Shown here: positions 42,857 through 55,287 of the stretch, in pieces
Position numbering within the stretch: position 1 is the first letter of the stretch
Layout of the letters: the number at the start of each line of letters is the position of its first letter
DNA from: Poa pratensis
Lineage: Eukaryota; Streptophyta; Magnoliopsida; Poales; Poaceae
Assembly (NCBI GenBank): GCA_947311845.1
Contig: CAMZMU010000080.1
Coordinates: 14,827,444-14,891,443 of the forward strand
Reading direction: 5' to 3'
Length of the DNA stretch: 64,000 nucleotides
The notes under the pieces: model-generated
What the model saw: the letters and a program-made list of their open reading frames with translations, nothing else
Database searches by the model: none
Told to the model about the DNA's origin: nothing
Program-made: the position numbers and the translations under genes

Positions 42857-45800
42857 ATGGATAGTACAAAATACTGGCTTCTAAATTGGTTGGTACTGGA
42901 TTGGAATGTTAGAGGGCTAAATGACAAAGATAAGAGGCTGCTAGTTTACAATAAAATAGATGAAAGTCAATGTGCAATAATTTGTCTCCAAGAAACAAAA
43001 TGTGAATCTTTCGATCACTCTTTTATAAGATCTTTCTGCCCAAAAAGATTTGACCGCCTACTCTCCATCGGTTGGAGCTTCAGGAGGAATTATAGTTCTC
43101 TGGAATAGTGCAGTCTTTGGAGGAAACTTACTTGAAATTACTAGAGCTGCAATTAGAATTCAATTTACCTCCAAACACACCAATGAAACCTGGACCCTTG
43201 TCAATGTTTATGGCCCATGCAGAGGTATTGAACGTGATAATTTTGTCCAGTGGCTTCATGACCTAGATATTCCTGTCCCGAAAACTGGCTTCTAGTTGGG
43301 GATTTCAACTTTATCAGATCAGTGGATAACAGGAACAAACCTGGGCAGACATGAATGCTATTTTCATTTTCAATGAAATCATCAGCCACCTGGGATTAGT
43401 GGAATTACCACTCAAAGGAAGAAGTTATACTTGGTCAAATATGAGAGATCAACCACTGCTTGAACAATTGGACTGGTTTTTCACAAGTTGTGAGCGGACT
43501 CTCAAATATCCAAACTCAATGGTACACCCTCTGGATAAATCTACATCGGATCATGTGCCATGTGTAGTACATATTTCCACCTCTATTCCGAAAGCAAAAA
43601 AATTCAGGTTTGAAAACCACTGGGTACACCAGCCGGGATTTGTGGAGGTTGTGGAAAAAGCTTGGAAAAAGCCAGTTCATGCCAGAAATGCAGCAGGAAT
43701 CCTCACTGCTAGATTCAAAAACCTGAGATACGATCTGAAGAAACGGGGCAGAAATTGTCACAGATAAAGATTCTCATTGACAAATGCAACAAAGTTATTC
43801 TGCGGTTTGACCAGCTTGAAGATGAAAGAGATCTCAGTCGACCTGAATTCTATTTCAGGAATTTGGTTAAAAGCCACCTGAAACAGCTCCTTTACATCCA
43901 GTCTGAATATTGGAAAAGAGGTGAACGATAAGATGGGTTCAGTTAGGAGGGGAAAATACAAAGTTCTTTCATGCCAAAGCCCTTGAAAGGTACAGGTTCA
44001 ATAACATTACTGAAATGAAAAATGAGGAAGGAATTGCGCTTGTTGATCACCAACAGAAAGCAGCTGCCTTCCTTAGCTCTTTCAAGAACAGAATGGGAGT
44101 CACAATCCCAACTGTCCAATCTTTTAACATGGAAGAACTCCTGCCAAGGATTGACAACCTGGATAAGCTTATTGAGCCTATATCTGCAAGGAAATTGAAG
44201 GAATTATAAAGTATATGAAAACTGATAAAGCCCCTGGTCCAGATGGTTTCAATGGTTTATTCCTGAAAAAATGCTGGAGCATTGTTAAATAGGATTTCAT
44301 GAATCTGTGTAGTGAATTCTTCTCTGGAAAGATTTCACTAGAAAGCATAAATGGTTCCTTCATCATCTTGATTCCAAAATCTCAAAGCCCGGAGACAGTC
44401 AATGATTTCAGGCCAATCTCATTGACAAATTCTTGTCTGAAATTCCTCACCAAAATAGTAGCTAATAGGCTACAAAAGGAGATCACAAGATCTGTACATG
44501 CTAATCAATATGGATTCATCAAAGGGAGAACAATACAAGATTGCTTGGCCTGGTCTTTTGAATTCCTCTATCAGTGCCAACAGTCAAAGAGGAAAATTGT
44601 GATCCTGAAAATAGACTTCGAGAAAGCTTTTGACACCCTCGATCACAAGGCCATCCTGCAAGTCCTAAAATCCAAGGGATACCCTGACCTGTTTCTATCT
44701 TGGATAGAGGAAATTCTATCATCAGGATCATCTTCTATTATGCTCAATGGAGTCCCTGGAAAACCATTGGTGTGCAAAAGGGGTGTAAGGCAAGGTGATC
44801 CCCTCTCCCCTCTGCTATTCGTGGAGGGTGCTGATCTGCTACAGAGTCGGTTAACAAAGCATACCGTGATGGTCTACTTAAGGCTCCAATCTCAATAAGA
44901 GCAGATTATCCTATAATACAGTACGCAGAAGATACTATTATTGTTCTGCCTGCCAACAATAATGATCTGAAAGTGTTCAAAGATCTACTGAAGATTTATT
45001 CTGATTTCACTGGACTCAGAATAAATTACCACAAATCATCTCTGATTCCGATTAATGTGCCACAGCCTGAAACTGAAAACTTGGCAAGACTTTTTGAATG
45101 CGAAATTGGTAGTATGCCTTTCACATACTTGGGATTGCCAATGGGCACTACAAAGCCATCCATCAGAGACCTATCTCCTCTTATTGACAGAATTGAACGT
45201 CAGCTACTGCTTCTTTCTTATCATATGGAGACAGACTGGTGCTTGTCAACTCGGTTCTGTCCTCCCTGCCAACCTACTTCATGCTAATGCTTGTCATTCC
45301 AGTGGGAGTAATTGAAGTCATTGATAGAGCACGTAGACAATGCCTATGGAGGAAAAAAGATAAAGATAGGGTGAATTCTCTTGCAGCATGGGACATGGTA
45401 TGCAAGCCAAAATGTAAAGGAGGTCTGGAAATTATAAACCTGAAGGTTCAAAATGCTGCGCTGTTACTCAAGCATCTGCATAAATTTTACAATAATGATA
45501 ATACCCCTTGGGTACAACTGATCAAAGACACATACTACTTCCAGTCAGTGCCACATGCAGTGGTGGAGTCAGGGTCCTTCTAGTGGAGGAAAGTATTTGC
45601 TCTGTCTAATGCCTACAGGTTGATCACAAGATGTGAAGTTGGTTCTGGACACACCATTCTCCTTTGGTCAGATCTTTGGCTCGATATAAAACTTGAAGAA
45701 AAAATCCCCAGGCTTTTCTCTTATGCTCTTGATAAATTCCAGTCGGTTGCTCAATTTGTTAATGCACAGAATTGGATTGAGGCCTTTTTCCTTCCTTTGT

Positions 45801-46267
45801 CTGTGGAGGCACATGAGGAATTCCAGCAGCTGCAATCCCTGCTTGAAAATGTGATTCTGTCAAATGAAGCAAATGATAAATGGGTTTGTACAATTGGAAA
45901 GGGAGATTATAAATCCACTGTAGCATACAAGCAAAATTTCGATCACATAGCCAACCATGGTCCCTCTTGCTGGATCTGGAAGAGCAAATGCCAGTCCAAA
46001 CATAATTTTTTTGCTTGGTTGGTGCTTCATGACAAGATCAATACAAAAGATATGCTCCTCAGAAGAAAGTGGAACGTAACCAACAACTCTGATTGTGTTC
46101 TCTGCAATGCTCACCTTCGCGAGGACTGGAGACATCTCTTCTTCAACTGCCTTTTCAGCACAAGGGTATGGAACTACTTGCAAATCCCATGGAAGTCTGC
46201 CTCAATTTCTGAAACCCTTCTTGCTGCGAAAAAGGTTTCACTGGACCATGTTTCACTGAAATTGTGA
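42857..46267 (+). pseudogene. LINE ORF2: endonuclease, reverse transcriptase, zf-RVT; broken
   Basis: ATG at 42857 opens MDSTKYWLLNWLVLDWNVRG, LN and later CLQETKCESFDH: the APE endonuclease start with WNVRGL and QETK. A TAG near 43295 and shifts break it. SDHVPCVVH is the C-terminal endonuclease block. The RT begins KAPGPDGFNGLFLK near 44230, then FRPISLTN, YGFIKGRTIQDC, DFEKAFDTLDH and GVRQGDPLSPLLF. The active site reads YAEDT (44932-44946) instead of YADDT, a substitution in a catalytic Asp. The C-terminal zf-RVT domain (WKSKCQSKHNFFAWL, DCVLC, HLFFNC) ends near 46267. Confidence 0.9.
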
Positions 46268-46649
46268 TTCTTGCTTGCTGGGGTATTTGGAAGCAAAGAA
46301 ATGGATGGATTTTCAAGAACATCAAGGCAACGTTTAGGGGTTGGAAAGCAATCTTTGTGCATGAGATCACCCTTCTTAAGTATAGGGTGAAGAAATCTGT
46401 AGTTTATAACTTGTCATCATGGATTGACAACTTGCCATAGCTTAGGTAGGTTCTCTAACTTACTGATCCTGCTGTAAATATTGTAAATACTCTGAGATAC
46501 GTTTGGTAATATGAGGCTGTGGGGGTCTCCCTGCAGTAGAAAAGGTTTCAAAAAAAAAGTGGTGACAAGAGAGAAGTTTGATGTATGTCGTCGACTCGCC
46601 GACATGGCTGCCGGTAGGCAGTGAGACCCTCCATGATGTTCATATTGCT

Positions 46650-47039
46650 GATTTAAGACTTGCATGTCTTCAAACTGGTGATAGGAGGCTCAAACTTGTT
46701 TTGATTGTCTCCATACTTGATGCGATTATTTCTTACTTTTACTACTTCGATATGGTGAGCTGATTTGAGTGTTGGGTAGCATCACATTTGCGGGTGGTTT
46801 TGGAAGTTCAGACTGCTGATTAGACAAACAAACGGTTTGATCTTTGAAAATGCTTATGTCTGATTCTCAACCAAGTTTGGCACTGTTTCGATCAGTGATT
46901 TGAGAATAACAACCTAATTATCGAAGGGGACTAAGCAATAATAGCTCTGGTTTGCTGTTTATTCGCCTCTCATGTTTGTTGTTGTTATTGCCGCTTGGCA
47001 ACATGCTTAAGCGTATTGTAGATCTAGGAACGACGTTTT
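46650..47039. other. no supported feature
   Basis: AT-rich sequence after the Copia remnant. No domain or boundary recognised, possibly LTR of that Copia. Confidence 0.3.
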
Positions 47040-47341
47040 GGGTAGTAGGTGCATATGCACTAATTAAGTAAAACATTTTTTTTCAGAATGTCAAAAAAAT
47101 TACAGAAAAAAATTCGGATATTCATAACATTTTGTGTTAGCACAAAAAATGTCATGGAGAAAAAACATTTTGGAGTGTCCGGATTTGTCTTTTTTGTACA
47201 GGTCAAGAAAAATGTTTTTTCTTCACGTAGCTTTTGTGCTAACATAAAATATATTGAAATATATCCAAAATTTTTATTTTGAATTTTTTGACATTTCAAA
47301 ATTTGGTTTTTGGGCAGTGGGTGCATCTGCACCTACTACCC
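47040..47341. mobile_element. 302-bp hairpin MITE
   Basis: Starts GGGTAGTAGGTGCATATGCAC and ends with its inverse, one mismatch in 21. The arms pair far into the AT-rich interior (for example CATTTTGTGTTAGCACAAAA against TTTTGTGCTAACATAAAATA). No certain flanking duplication, so superfamily open. Confidence 0.8.
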
Positions 47342-47344
47342 GTT

Positions 47345-48090
47345 ATGCATTTCCGACTATCTACCCAGATTACTCACAGTTTAATTATCATGCATCGGTC
47401 GGTTCACAGACATGGCTTTTTATACTCTTTAAAATTAAGAAGTGTTTTCCAAGTTAATTTTTGTTTCTCTTATGCATGTGGTTGTGTTTCTACTTCTATT
47501 GCATATCTATTAGTTTTTCTTTCCATAAAGGGAATATATTAATATCGCGTAGATACAAATTACACCCAACCTCTGCAACAACGAAATGTCATAAATACAT
47601 TTGGTAAGCACACAACTCTACAAAAATAGAAAAAGAAAAAAAAATCCCGCTACGGTGATCAATTTCTTGTAGATGCAACACAAACCACCACCAAGAGAAC
47701 ACCCGGAGTACAAATTCTCCAAAAGCGACGCCTGCGTATCTATATGTTAAATCTATGTTCGAAATTTTTACATGTGACGGTGCGTTTCGTTGGTCCGCTG
47801 GTACTCTCTTCCGCCATCCTCCGCTACGTAGACCAGGCCATCCATCCCCGTAAGCTTAGGAAATTATGATCACTAAGCATTTCGCTCACTAAGATGAGGT
47901 GGTGAGGGTTTGTCCTAAGGAAGTGTAAATACTGAAACCGTGGAAACAAGTGCAAACCGGCTGATTGGTGCTAGTTCATTTCCTTCACAAACTCAATCAT
48001 AATTTTAAAATTAGTAGAAAAAATAACGCAAACCGATTAAACCGTCGGACCTTTTTCGCCCACCCTTAGTTTGTCCGATAGAGTTTACAT
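47345..48090. other. no supported gene
   Basis: AT-rich with short chance frames. It lies downstream of the minus-strand calmodulin-binding-like gene and may include its 3' flank. Confidence 0.35.
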
Positions 48091-48095
48091 ATGTA

Positions 48096-48219
48096 CTCCC
48101 TCCGTTCTAAATTATTTGACTTCCATATATCTACATATGAATGTATGTACACACTAAAAGATGTCTACATACATCCGTATGTAGACAAATAAAAATCATC
48201 TATTTTGAAACGGAGGGAG
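48096..48219. mobile_element. Stowaway MITE
   Basis: 124 bp, CTCCCTCCGTTCTAAATTA … AAACGGAGGGAG, flanked by TA (48094-48095, 48220-48221). Near-perfect arms. About 250 bp downstream of the stop codon of the minus-strand gene, so perhaps near its 3' UTR. Confidence 0.92.
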
Positions 48220-48472
48220 TACAAACTTGAACTTTATAAAATATGGAAATACGTGGCACCACAACTAGGGTCGCGAAATACAGCTAATTTCCCCTGTAAG
48301 CAACATCCCCATCAACAAATGTACAGATCAAACAATAGCATCTCCATCTCTTTTAACTCGGTGATCAGAAAAATAATCAACAGAAGAAAGAAAAAATCAT
48401 ATCAGAACATCAATCCAAAAAGCAAGCACAACACAATTCAAACCACACTCGTCACCGGAGCTTCCCTCCGAA

Positions 48473-50404
48473 TCACCTGGGCGTTGGTCTCGATTTGGCG
48501 GCCGGGGTGGAGGAAACGCGAGGGCTGTCCATGATGGTCTCGAACGCCCCCACCAGCGCACTCACCTTGCTCTTCTGCTTCTTCTCCAGCAGCTTGCTCT
48601 TGGCCTCCTCCAGCACGTCGTTGCTCCGCGCCACCTCCTTCTTCTTCGGCTGCTCCTCCTCAGGCCGCTTCTCCATCGCCGTCTTCACCTTGCTCCCCTT
48701 GAACGAGAACCGCATCTGTTCCGGGATCTTTGCCAGCAACGGCGACGACGTCACCCCGCCTTTCTGGACAGACCCTTTCACTGGCGTCGTTGGCGCCGAC
48801 GCGCTCAGCACCGTGTCGATCACCGCCTTGTCCTTGCTGATAGCCTCTTTGGCCGGCGTCACGGGCTCTGAGCGCGAGGTGCTCGCCTGCTCCTTTGTCG
48901 CTGCGTCCATTTCCTCCAGAGCTTTTTCCAGCGACGTCGCCGGCAGTGACGATGCCCTGGATGCCGCGATCATTTTGGGCTCCTCATCGGCGATTTGGTC
49001 TTGCTTCTCGGCAACCGCTGGTTGTTCTTTCGGTTCTTCAGCGAACGTAACATTTTTTTCAGAGTTCTCCATAATATCTTCGGGCATCACACTTTTTTCA
49101 GAGTCCTCTGTAATCTCTTGGGGCTTTGGCGACTCTTCTTGTTGCCTCTCTGCGGCATTGGTCTCCACGACAACCTCCTCTTCGACTTCTACCGTGCTGC
49201 TTGCCGGTTCATCTTGCACGTTCAGAGGCGCTGCTGGCTCCTTCGCTGCTTCTTCTACTACAACGGTGGCCGGCGGCAGTTCATCTTCTGTATTCTTCTC
49301 AGCTTCCTTTTCTGTCATCTCTTCAACTGCGCTTGTTTGCGGCTTCTCTTCCGCTACCGGCGTATCCACCATCACGGCTTCCACAGACTCCTCCGGTGTG
49401 ACCTTCTCTTCAACAACGGCCTTCCCCTTCTCTGCATCTCCCCTCGGCTCTTCTGTGATCACCTCCTTCTCCGGGCCCCTCTCCTCCTCTGTCTTGACAT
49501 GATCAGTACTACTACTGACCACTTCTTCCGAAGTCGCCTCCTCTTCAACAACGGCTTTCCCTTTCTCGGCATCACCTCTCGACTCTTCTGTGATCACCTG
49601 CTCCTCCTCTGTCTTGACATGATCAGTACTGACAATTTCTCCCGAAGTTGCCTCCTCCTGTTTAGCTTTGGGCTCAGCGGCCACCTCTGCTTGAACGTCG
49701 ACAGGTGCGGGTGCCTCGATGATCGTTCCAGAGGGGTGGTGTGGCTGGACCTCCACGGGCAGGGCTCTCGCCGTCTCTGCCTTGATCTCGCCGGAACCGC
49801 CAGCGGAGGACGCCTCCTTATTGATGGACGCCACCGCCGAGGCCGCCGGCCCGGCCAGGTCTTTGTTCTTCTTGCTGCGGATCTTGCCGGTCTTTAACGC
49901 ATTGGACGCCTTCTGCATCAGCAGCCTCGGTGACGCCACGGACCACCGCGATGTGGACGCCGACTTGGCCTTGGCCTTGTCCATGGCTGGCGCGATCGCC
50001 CGCGGCGCGCTCACCGGCTGCACGGGGGACCGCTTCGGCGTGCTAGACTGCGGCAAGCTCGCAGGCTGCTGCGCGGTGGACCTCTTCGGCGTGATCGGAC
50101 GCGTAGCGCGACCCGCCGCCGGCAACGGCGCGGGGGACGGGGACCCCTTGGAGGAGGACGGCCTGGAGATGGGAGACGGGGAGGTGCTGCGCAGGGACGA
50201 GCTGACGGTAGGGCGGAGGAAGGATGGCACCGGCTTGTCCGACGAAGGAGCGGGGCTGAGGGAGGCGCGGGCGGGACGGCGGGTGGCCGCGTCGGAGCTG
50301 GCTGGCCGCGGGTTCGACGACGTGGGTCTGCCGCCACTCGTGCTTGGTGGGCGTGTGCTGCTTCTGCTGCCGTCTCGCGACCCAGGCGTTGGCCGTGTGG
50401 CCAT
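48473..50404 (-). CDS. Pro/Ser- and Glu-rich protein with C-terminal plant calmodulin-binding-like motif
   Basis: Intact 643-codon frame from ATG at 50404 to TGA at 48473, strong grass-type GC bias at third positions. Residues 1-140 are basic and Ser/Pro/Arg-rich with SPxxRP and TPKRS repeats. 145-185 is a basic patch (SRWSVASPRLLMQKASNALK). 200-520 is acidic, Glu/Val-rich and probably disordered, with an internal duplication: residues 250-289 and 289-335 both contain TDHVKTEEE and RGDAEKGKAVVEE. The C-terminus has a helix-forming stretch (LEEAKSKLLEKKQKS) and then KVSALVGAFETIMD at 613-626. This closely resembles the end of the plant calmodulin-binding domain (xVxALVxAFExV). The likely product is a calmodulin-binding or cytoskeleton-associated plant protein; the exact role is unknown. 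A TTTGGCAG acceptor 10-15 bases upstream of the ATG suggests an intron in the 5' UTR. Confidence 0.82.
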   Translation of the reverse strand: MATRPTPGSRDGSRSSTRPPSTSGGRPTSSNPRPASSDAATRRPARASLSPAPSSDKPVPSFLRPTVSSSLRSTSPSPISRPSSSKGSPSPAPLPAAGRATRPITPKRSTAQQPASLPQSSTPKRSPVQPVSAPRAIAPAMDKAKAKSASTSRWSVASPRLLMQKASNALKTGKIRSKKNKDLAGPAASAVASINKEASSAGGSGEIKAETARALPVEVQPHHPSGTIIEAPAPVDVQAEVAAEPKAKQEEATSGEIVSTDHVKTEEEQVITEESRGDAEKGKAVVEEEATSEEVVSSSTDHVKTEEERGPEKEVITEEPRGDAEKGKAVVEEKVTPEESVEAVMVDTPVAEEKPQTSAVEEMTEKEAEKNTEDELPPATVVVEEAAKEPAAPLNVQDEPASSTVEVEEEVVVETNAAERQQEESPKPQEITEDSEKSVMPEDIMENSEKNVTFAEEPKEQPAVAEKQDQIADEEPKMIAASRASSLPATSLEKALEEMDAATKEQASTSRSEPVTPAKEAISKDKAVIDTVLSASAPTTPVKGSVQKGGVTSSPLLAKIPEQMRFSFKGSKVKTAMEKRPEEEQPKKKEVARSNDVLEEAKSKLLEKKQKSKVSALVGAFETIMDSPRVSSTPAAKSRPTPR

Positions 50405-53400
50405 GGGCTGCTTCTGCTGCCAAACAAGACAAATATTTTGTTAAATCATTATCGCATTCTTGCGTGTAAGAATTGGTGCAATGCAGAACCGAGTATGTTT
50501 TTTTAGGGAAACTAGCATGGTGGCCCTCGCAAAAGCGAGGGCATCACCTTTATCTCTATATTATGTTCATGATCTAATGTTTTGGTTTAATAAAACTTAT
50601 GAAAGAGGGGGTACTCTAACAGATTGTTCATAGTTTCAGCACTTAAGCGCTAACCAATTTATTTCAAGTCATCTCACAGATACTATTTTAAATTGCACGG
50701 CCAAACTCTAACCAACAGGTTAACCTCCTTATCATACTACCCAATAGTTAAGGTGGATTATTTTATTAACATGTTATGAAACTCTCCCTCCTAAAGCCAC
50801 TCTGGAACCTATTATTTTTTCTCTCGCTCACTTGTATTTATCGTGTCATGAAACAACAATATTTTTGCATCTTCATAAGTCATATTTTTGTATACATATG
50901 TGTGAATTCCAATGATGCATCCTATTAAATTCTATAAATAAGAAACCAAAGAAATTTCCTAAAAAAATAAAGTGAATTTACAAAATAGTGTTCTTAATCA
51001 CAACATAGGAAAACCATATGACTCATTAGACATAATTATTGTTCAAAAGGTTATACTCAAGGCAATTTCTAGTTGAGTGTTATTGATAGAAACAATTTCT
51101 TAAATTTATAGCCCTCGGAAGTAAAACTACTTGGTCTATAGGGAATTTCTAAGAAGTAACATTTTATCATGACTCCCGAATTATTTTTAACAAAAATGGT
51201 AGGACATTATTTCTGAGAAAAATATCAAATACTATCGCGTACTTAATTAATCCTTCAAACTACACATCAATGGATAATGGTTTATATCACGTTAATGTAT
51301 ACTCATGCAATCTTTTGGTTGTGATGAATTTAAATCGTACTATTACACTTTGTACACTTTAGAATGGTTTATTGATTGATACAATTATCGTGATCGATGG
51401 ACCCTTGTTATCTTAAGTACGACTATCAAATATGAAATGACTTGTGAATTGATCAAACACATTTATGATGATGTGTTTGTTTTGATCTTGTGTATGAATA
51501 GTTATGGACATTGTTTTTTATGATCTACTAATAAAAGGAGAGTCTGCTACAATGATGACCGGATGTTTTGGTTTTCTGAGAAATTCTAGTATGTCTATCT
51601 TTCTCTACCATGTGCTCGTCTATCATACTTTGATTTTAACGTATACTTCCTTTTGTGATAGTATAAAGTTAAATTATGGTGATGGATTATAAAGTAACTA
51701 TTAATTTAACTTCCCAATTCCATTTGCCTCGAACTTGGTCTTTGACTTGTCCATTTCACCAATAAGATTTTTTTTGTCTTTACCAAGCTCTATTCACCCT
51801 AATCAACACATATTGAGAAAACTGAGAGGTGAGAGAGGCAATTATCACTCCCTAAGTGTATTTTAGGTATGTGTGTTCTTCATGGCGTACGGCTTGGGGT
51901 TTAAATGGTGCCATATGGAATATTTTTATTGGTTCAGCCTAATTCTTTGGGTTTTTTATGCTTCAATGCTCATCAGACAGTGGTGCATGGAACCGATGGT
52001 CCCGAAAAAATCTCCTAATTAGTGTATATTAGGTATGTTATGTTATTGTGTTCTTCATGACAATGTCTTGGGATTGAGATGGTGCCATGATAAAAGCATA
52101 TTGACTCTCCGTAATTCTTTGTGCTTTGCTATGGATCAATGCTTCAGATAGTGGTTCATGAAACTATTGGTCATTGCTTTTTTACTTTTAAGTATAATTA
52201 AACCTCGGGCTATGCATCATATGTGTACAATTAAAGAGGATTAATTTAAAAGAAATAAAAAAGAGGAATACACTCTCGAATATGAACGTCGATAGTGAGC
52301 CAATAATGGTAATTCTTTTCAATCTCGATGCTCCTCGAGTCAAGTCGTGAATGGACGATTTATTGTAAGAAGTATGTGTACATATATGGTGATACCGTGC
52401 TGGTGTACCTGCGAGTATATCTCGTAAATGTACTATATATTGTAAGTATGTGTGTGTATATATATGATGATACGGTGCTAGTGTGCCCGTGAGTATATCG
52501 ACATCATACTCAACGTTTATAAAATTTATACTCCCTCAATACCGAAATATAGGGCACATTTTTTTTGCACGCCACGACTCTGACCAGTAAAATCGTTGCA
52601 TTTTCTTTCAATTATTTCCATTTCATATATCTTTTATAGTATTTTTGGACATACTGTAAGTACATGTAATAGTCTGAACTGTAACTTGTTTACCAACGAA
52701 GATAAAGGACGTCATATATTTTGGGATGGAGGGTGTAGTTATCCCATGATTAAGATTTTATTCTCAACCATGCATACTTAGAAATATGCAACGTTTATAT
52801 ATAGTAACATAGTTTTCGTTTTCATTTCCTAAACGGCAGCAGTTTTGGCTGGCCGATATGTTTTAAAATTCCATAGACAAAAAAGGAACTAAGAGTCTTG
52901 TCTTGATAAGTAGATAAAGTTAGAGAGGAGTCCTAGTAAAAAAAAATCGTGAGGTGGGCAAGTGCGTGCCGGCCGGCCGGCATGACGAAGATTAGTACGG
53001 TCTGTTTTTTCCTTCAAACTGTTGCGTGGCTGTTGTTAAAAATAACTGTTACGTGGCAATTGGACTTAGAATCGTGTAGGCAAATAACTAATTTGTTACG
53101 TGGCGATTGAAACTTCATTAAATCTTAGCCACACATTTTAGATCTAACTGTTACAATTAATTTAGATGATGTGGCTTAACGTGGTGTCTCGAAAACTAAC
53201 TCATTTTGCTTTTAGTATATAATAGATTTTGTTTCGAGAGCTTTGATTTGCTTTGCGAGGTTGACCTTGAGGTGTTTTGATTGTCGACATGGATACCACT
53301 CATCTGTGTTCCTAGACATGATAGGGTTTAAAATTCATGTTTACCCCTTCTTTTCGTTGTTTATTTACTTATTTTCTGGACTGATAAATAGCCCGTAACA

Positions 53401-54110
53401 GGCTAGCACGTATTGGAGCCATTGACTAGCCATCTCTTTTATTAAAATCACTTTCATGAGGTCCTATTCATATGTTTTTGAAAGAAGAAATATTCAGGTA
53501 CTACTGGGATCCATTAACAATCGTCAGCAATAGTTTGGTTCTTCCTCTTAGTTGTCATGAACTCATGATCGTTGTTAGAAAACAAACTCTGAAAGAAATG
53601 TAGGAAAGAACTCAATCAATTCTGTCACCTATGCAAAGTTTCAGAGAACAAGTTAAGGAAAGGAGATAAGTAGATGATCACCACAGCTGCATTGAAGTAC
53701 ATGTACTGACTAGCAACAAAATAAATCGTTAATTCTAAAACATTTTGGAGATCCAATTCGAAAACATGGCAACGCATCAAAGCTAAGCATCTATCAACCT
53801 AACATCAGCAACTAGCCAAACGAATTACTTGGAGAAAGAACCAGGGCAGCAGCAATACCTCCAGCCAATGGGATCAATTCATGGTGGATTGACCACCATC
53901 GATCGGCATGGACATATGACAGTTTTGCATGTATCGAAACTGAGAGGAGGAGAGAAGCTTCGTACCTTATTAAGCTCGGAGTGCCCAAAAATGGCGCAAC
54001 GGGGGAGGTGGAGAGGCAGGAGAGAAGGCAAGAGGATGAGAGAAACTCGGGAAATATAAGAGCCCCATGTTTTCTGATAGCCATTGTCAAGTGCTTCACA
54101 ACAGTCGACA
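50405..54110. other. AT-rich intergenic stretch, upstream of the minus-strand gene
   Basis: 3.7 kb without a supported gene. A short perfect hairpin, CCCTCGCAAAAGCGAGGG, lies at 50524-50541. 52380-52510 has two similar segments (GTACATATATGGTGATACCG and GTGTATATATATGATGATACGG). 53220 carries TTTTAGTATATAATAGAT, often seen at transposon ends, so 50515-53225 may be one old element. This is a guess. Confidence 0.35.
52531..52735. mobile_element. degenerate Stowaway MITE
   Basis: Begins CTCCCTCAATACCGAAATATAG and ends ATATTTTGGGATGGAGGGTG, flanked by TA. The inner part is diverged. 205 bp. Confidence 0.6.
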
Positions 54111-55287
54111 CCTGGAGGAAAATATACCTTATTTATTTGGCTGCTTTTAACAAGCCATGAAGTTCATTGCCGGAAAGTCGTCGACTTATTGTGTGCATAT
54201 ACTTCAACGGGGAATTAATCTTAACAATGGTGTCCAACATTTATTCTTTGGATATTCACTAACAGGAAACAATGAATAGCATAAAACCACTACTTTGCTT
54301 TGAGGGCCGAATTTACCAATTGGTATCACTTTACTTTTTGGTAACAGAAATCCGCTACTTCAGATAAAGTTTTTTTTGCAGAATACGCAAAAACCAAATT
54401 GAGAGCGAATTGAAAACAAAATTGACAATGGGACCCACATGTCAGGACTCATGAGTGATTTGGAAAAATAAATGAAAAATCTGGTGAGGTGGACATGGGT
54501 CCCACCTATTAGTCTCTCATTTCTCCTCTCTCACCCGTTGACCATGGATTTTTCTCCATAGGAGATGTGGAAGGGCGGTATGCTGTTTCTTTATAGAGGT
54601 AATAGCACCGGGGCAAGTTTTAAAAAACGTTGACCTACGGGGGAAGGATTACTTACTTAACTTTATGTTGTTAGATAGATAAGACTTTCCGTTTAGTTCA
54701 ACTATACCTCAGATGCGACTCGAAATTCTTCGAGTGTGCTTCAGCTGGGACTCGAACCCAGTGGGTTGGGCGAGCACTCGCTGCCTCTAGAGCTCAGCTG
54801 GGACTCCGCATGCTAGAGCTCAGGTCTCGCCACCATATGTCTTTAGCTATTCTATTACCTCCCTGATCACCAACTCGACGACCCCAGCACCCCATGGTGG
54901 TCCTCAGCCGAATACGCCCATGGTCACGACCATGGATTCCATGGCCTTGCGTCGTGGCCTCCCAAGCACATATGACTTGTCCCCTGGGTGCGGCGCGGAG
55001 CCGTAGCCTTGTCACGTTCTTCCTCACCAGCAACCGAGCAGAAAGAGGGGAGGCGGCGCTGGAGACCCGTGCATCACCCCTGTGTCTCTATGTCACAACT
55101 GAATAGCAGGCCGACGACGGTCAGCATGCCAGGTCGACGGCCTGCTCACTGCGGATTGGGGCGGCGGTGGGGGACTTGGCGAGAGAGAAGGTGGGGCACG
55201 ATGGTAGTCAACGTGGGAGAGAGGTGAAAAGGAGGTGCCCTCAGTCCTCAGTCGCTCGACAAACACTATCTCGGATGCCTATGTTCA
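54111..55287. other. no supported gene; tRNA-like box B near 54740
   Basis: Mostly non-coding. The minus strand at about 54760-54735 reads CTGGGTTCGAGTCCCAG, a perfect T-arm/box B. Upstream text (GGTGGCGAGACCTGAGC) could be a degenerate box A, but no full cloverleaf can be drawn, so this is at most a tRNA-derived SINE relic. 54980-55260 is GC-rich without domains. Confidence 0.35.

Larger units (their letters stand above)
39151..46572 (+). mobile_element. L1-type LINE with 14-bp TSD, full length but broken
   Basis: GTGGTGACAAGAGA lies at 39151-39164 and 46559-46572. Between them 39165-46558 is a 7.4 kb non-LTR retrotransposon ending in GGTTTCAAAAAAAA. It contains ORF1 (gag-like, zinc knuckles) and ORF2 (endonuclease, RT, zinc-binding RVT domain). 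The target is the decayed Copia, whose reading continues on both sides. Several in-frame stops and shifts make it inactive. Confidence 0.93.

Noticed and set aside
48495..49502. 335-codon plus-strand frame opposite the calmodulin-binding-like gene
   Set aside because: It is antisense to a frame with clear protein features. The openness follows from GC-biased third positions of the real gene.
53812..54111. 99-codon minus frame
   Set aside because: Protein-like in part, but no family recognised, no splice context, and the surroundings are repeat-rich.
54735..54860. tRNA gene on the minus strand
   Set aside because: Box B is perfect, but no acceptor or anticodon stem can be drawn. At most a SINE relic.
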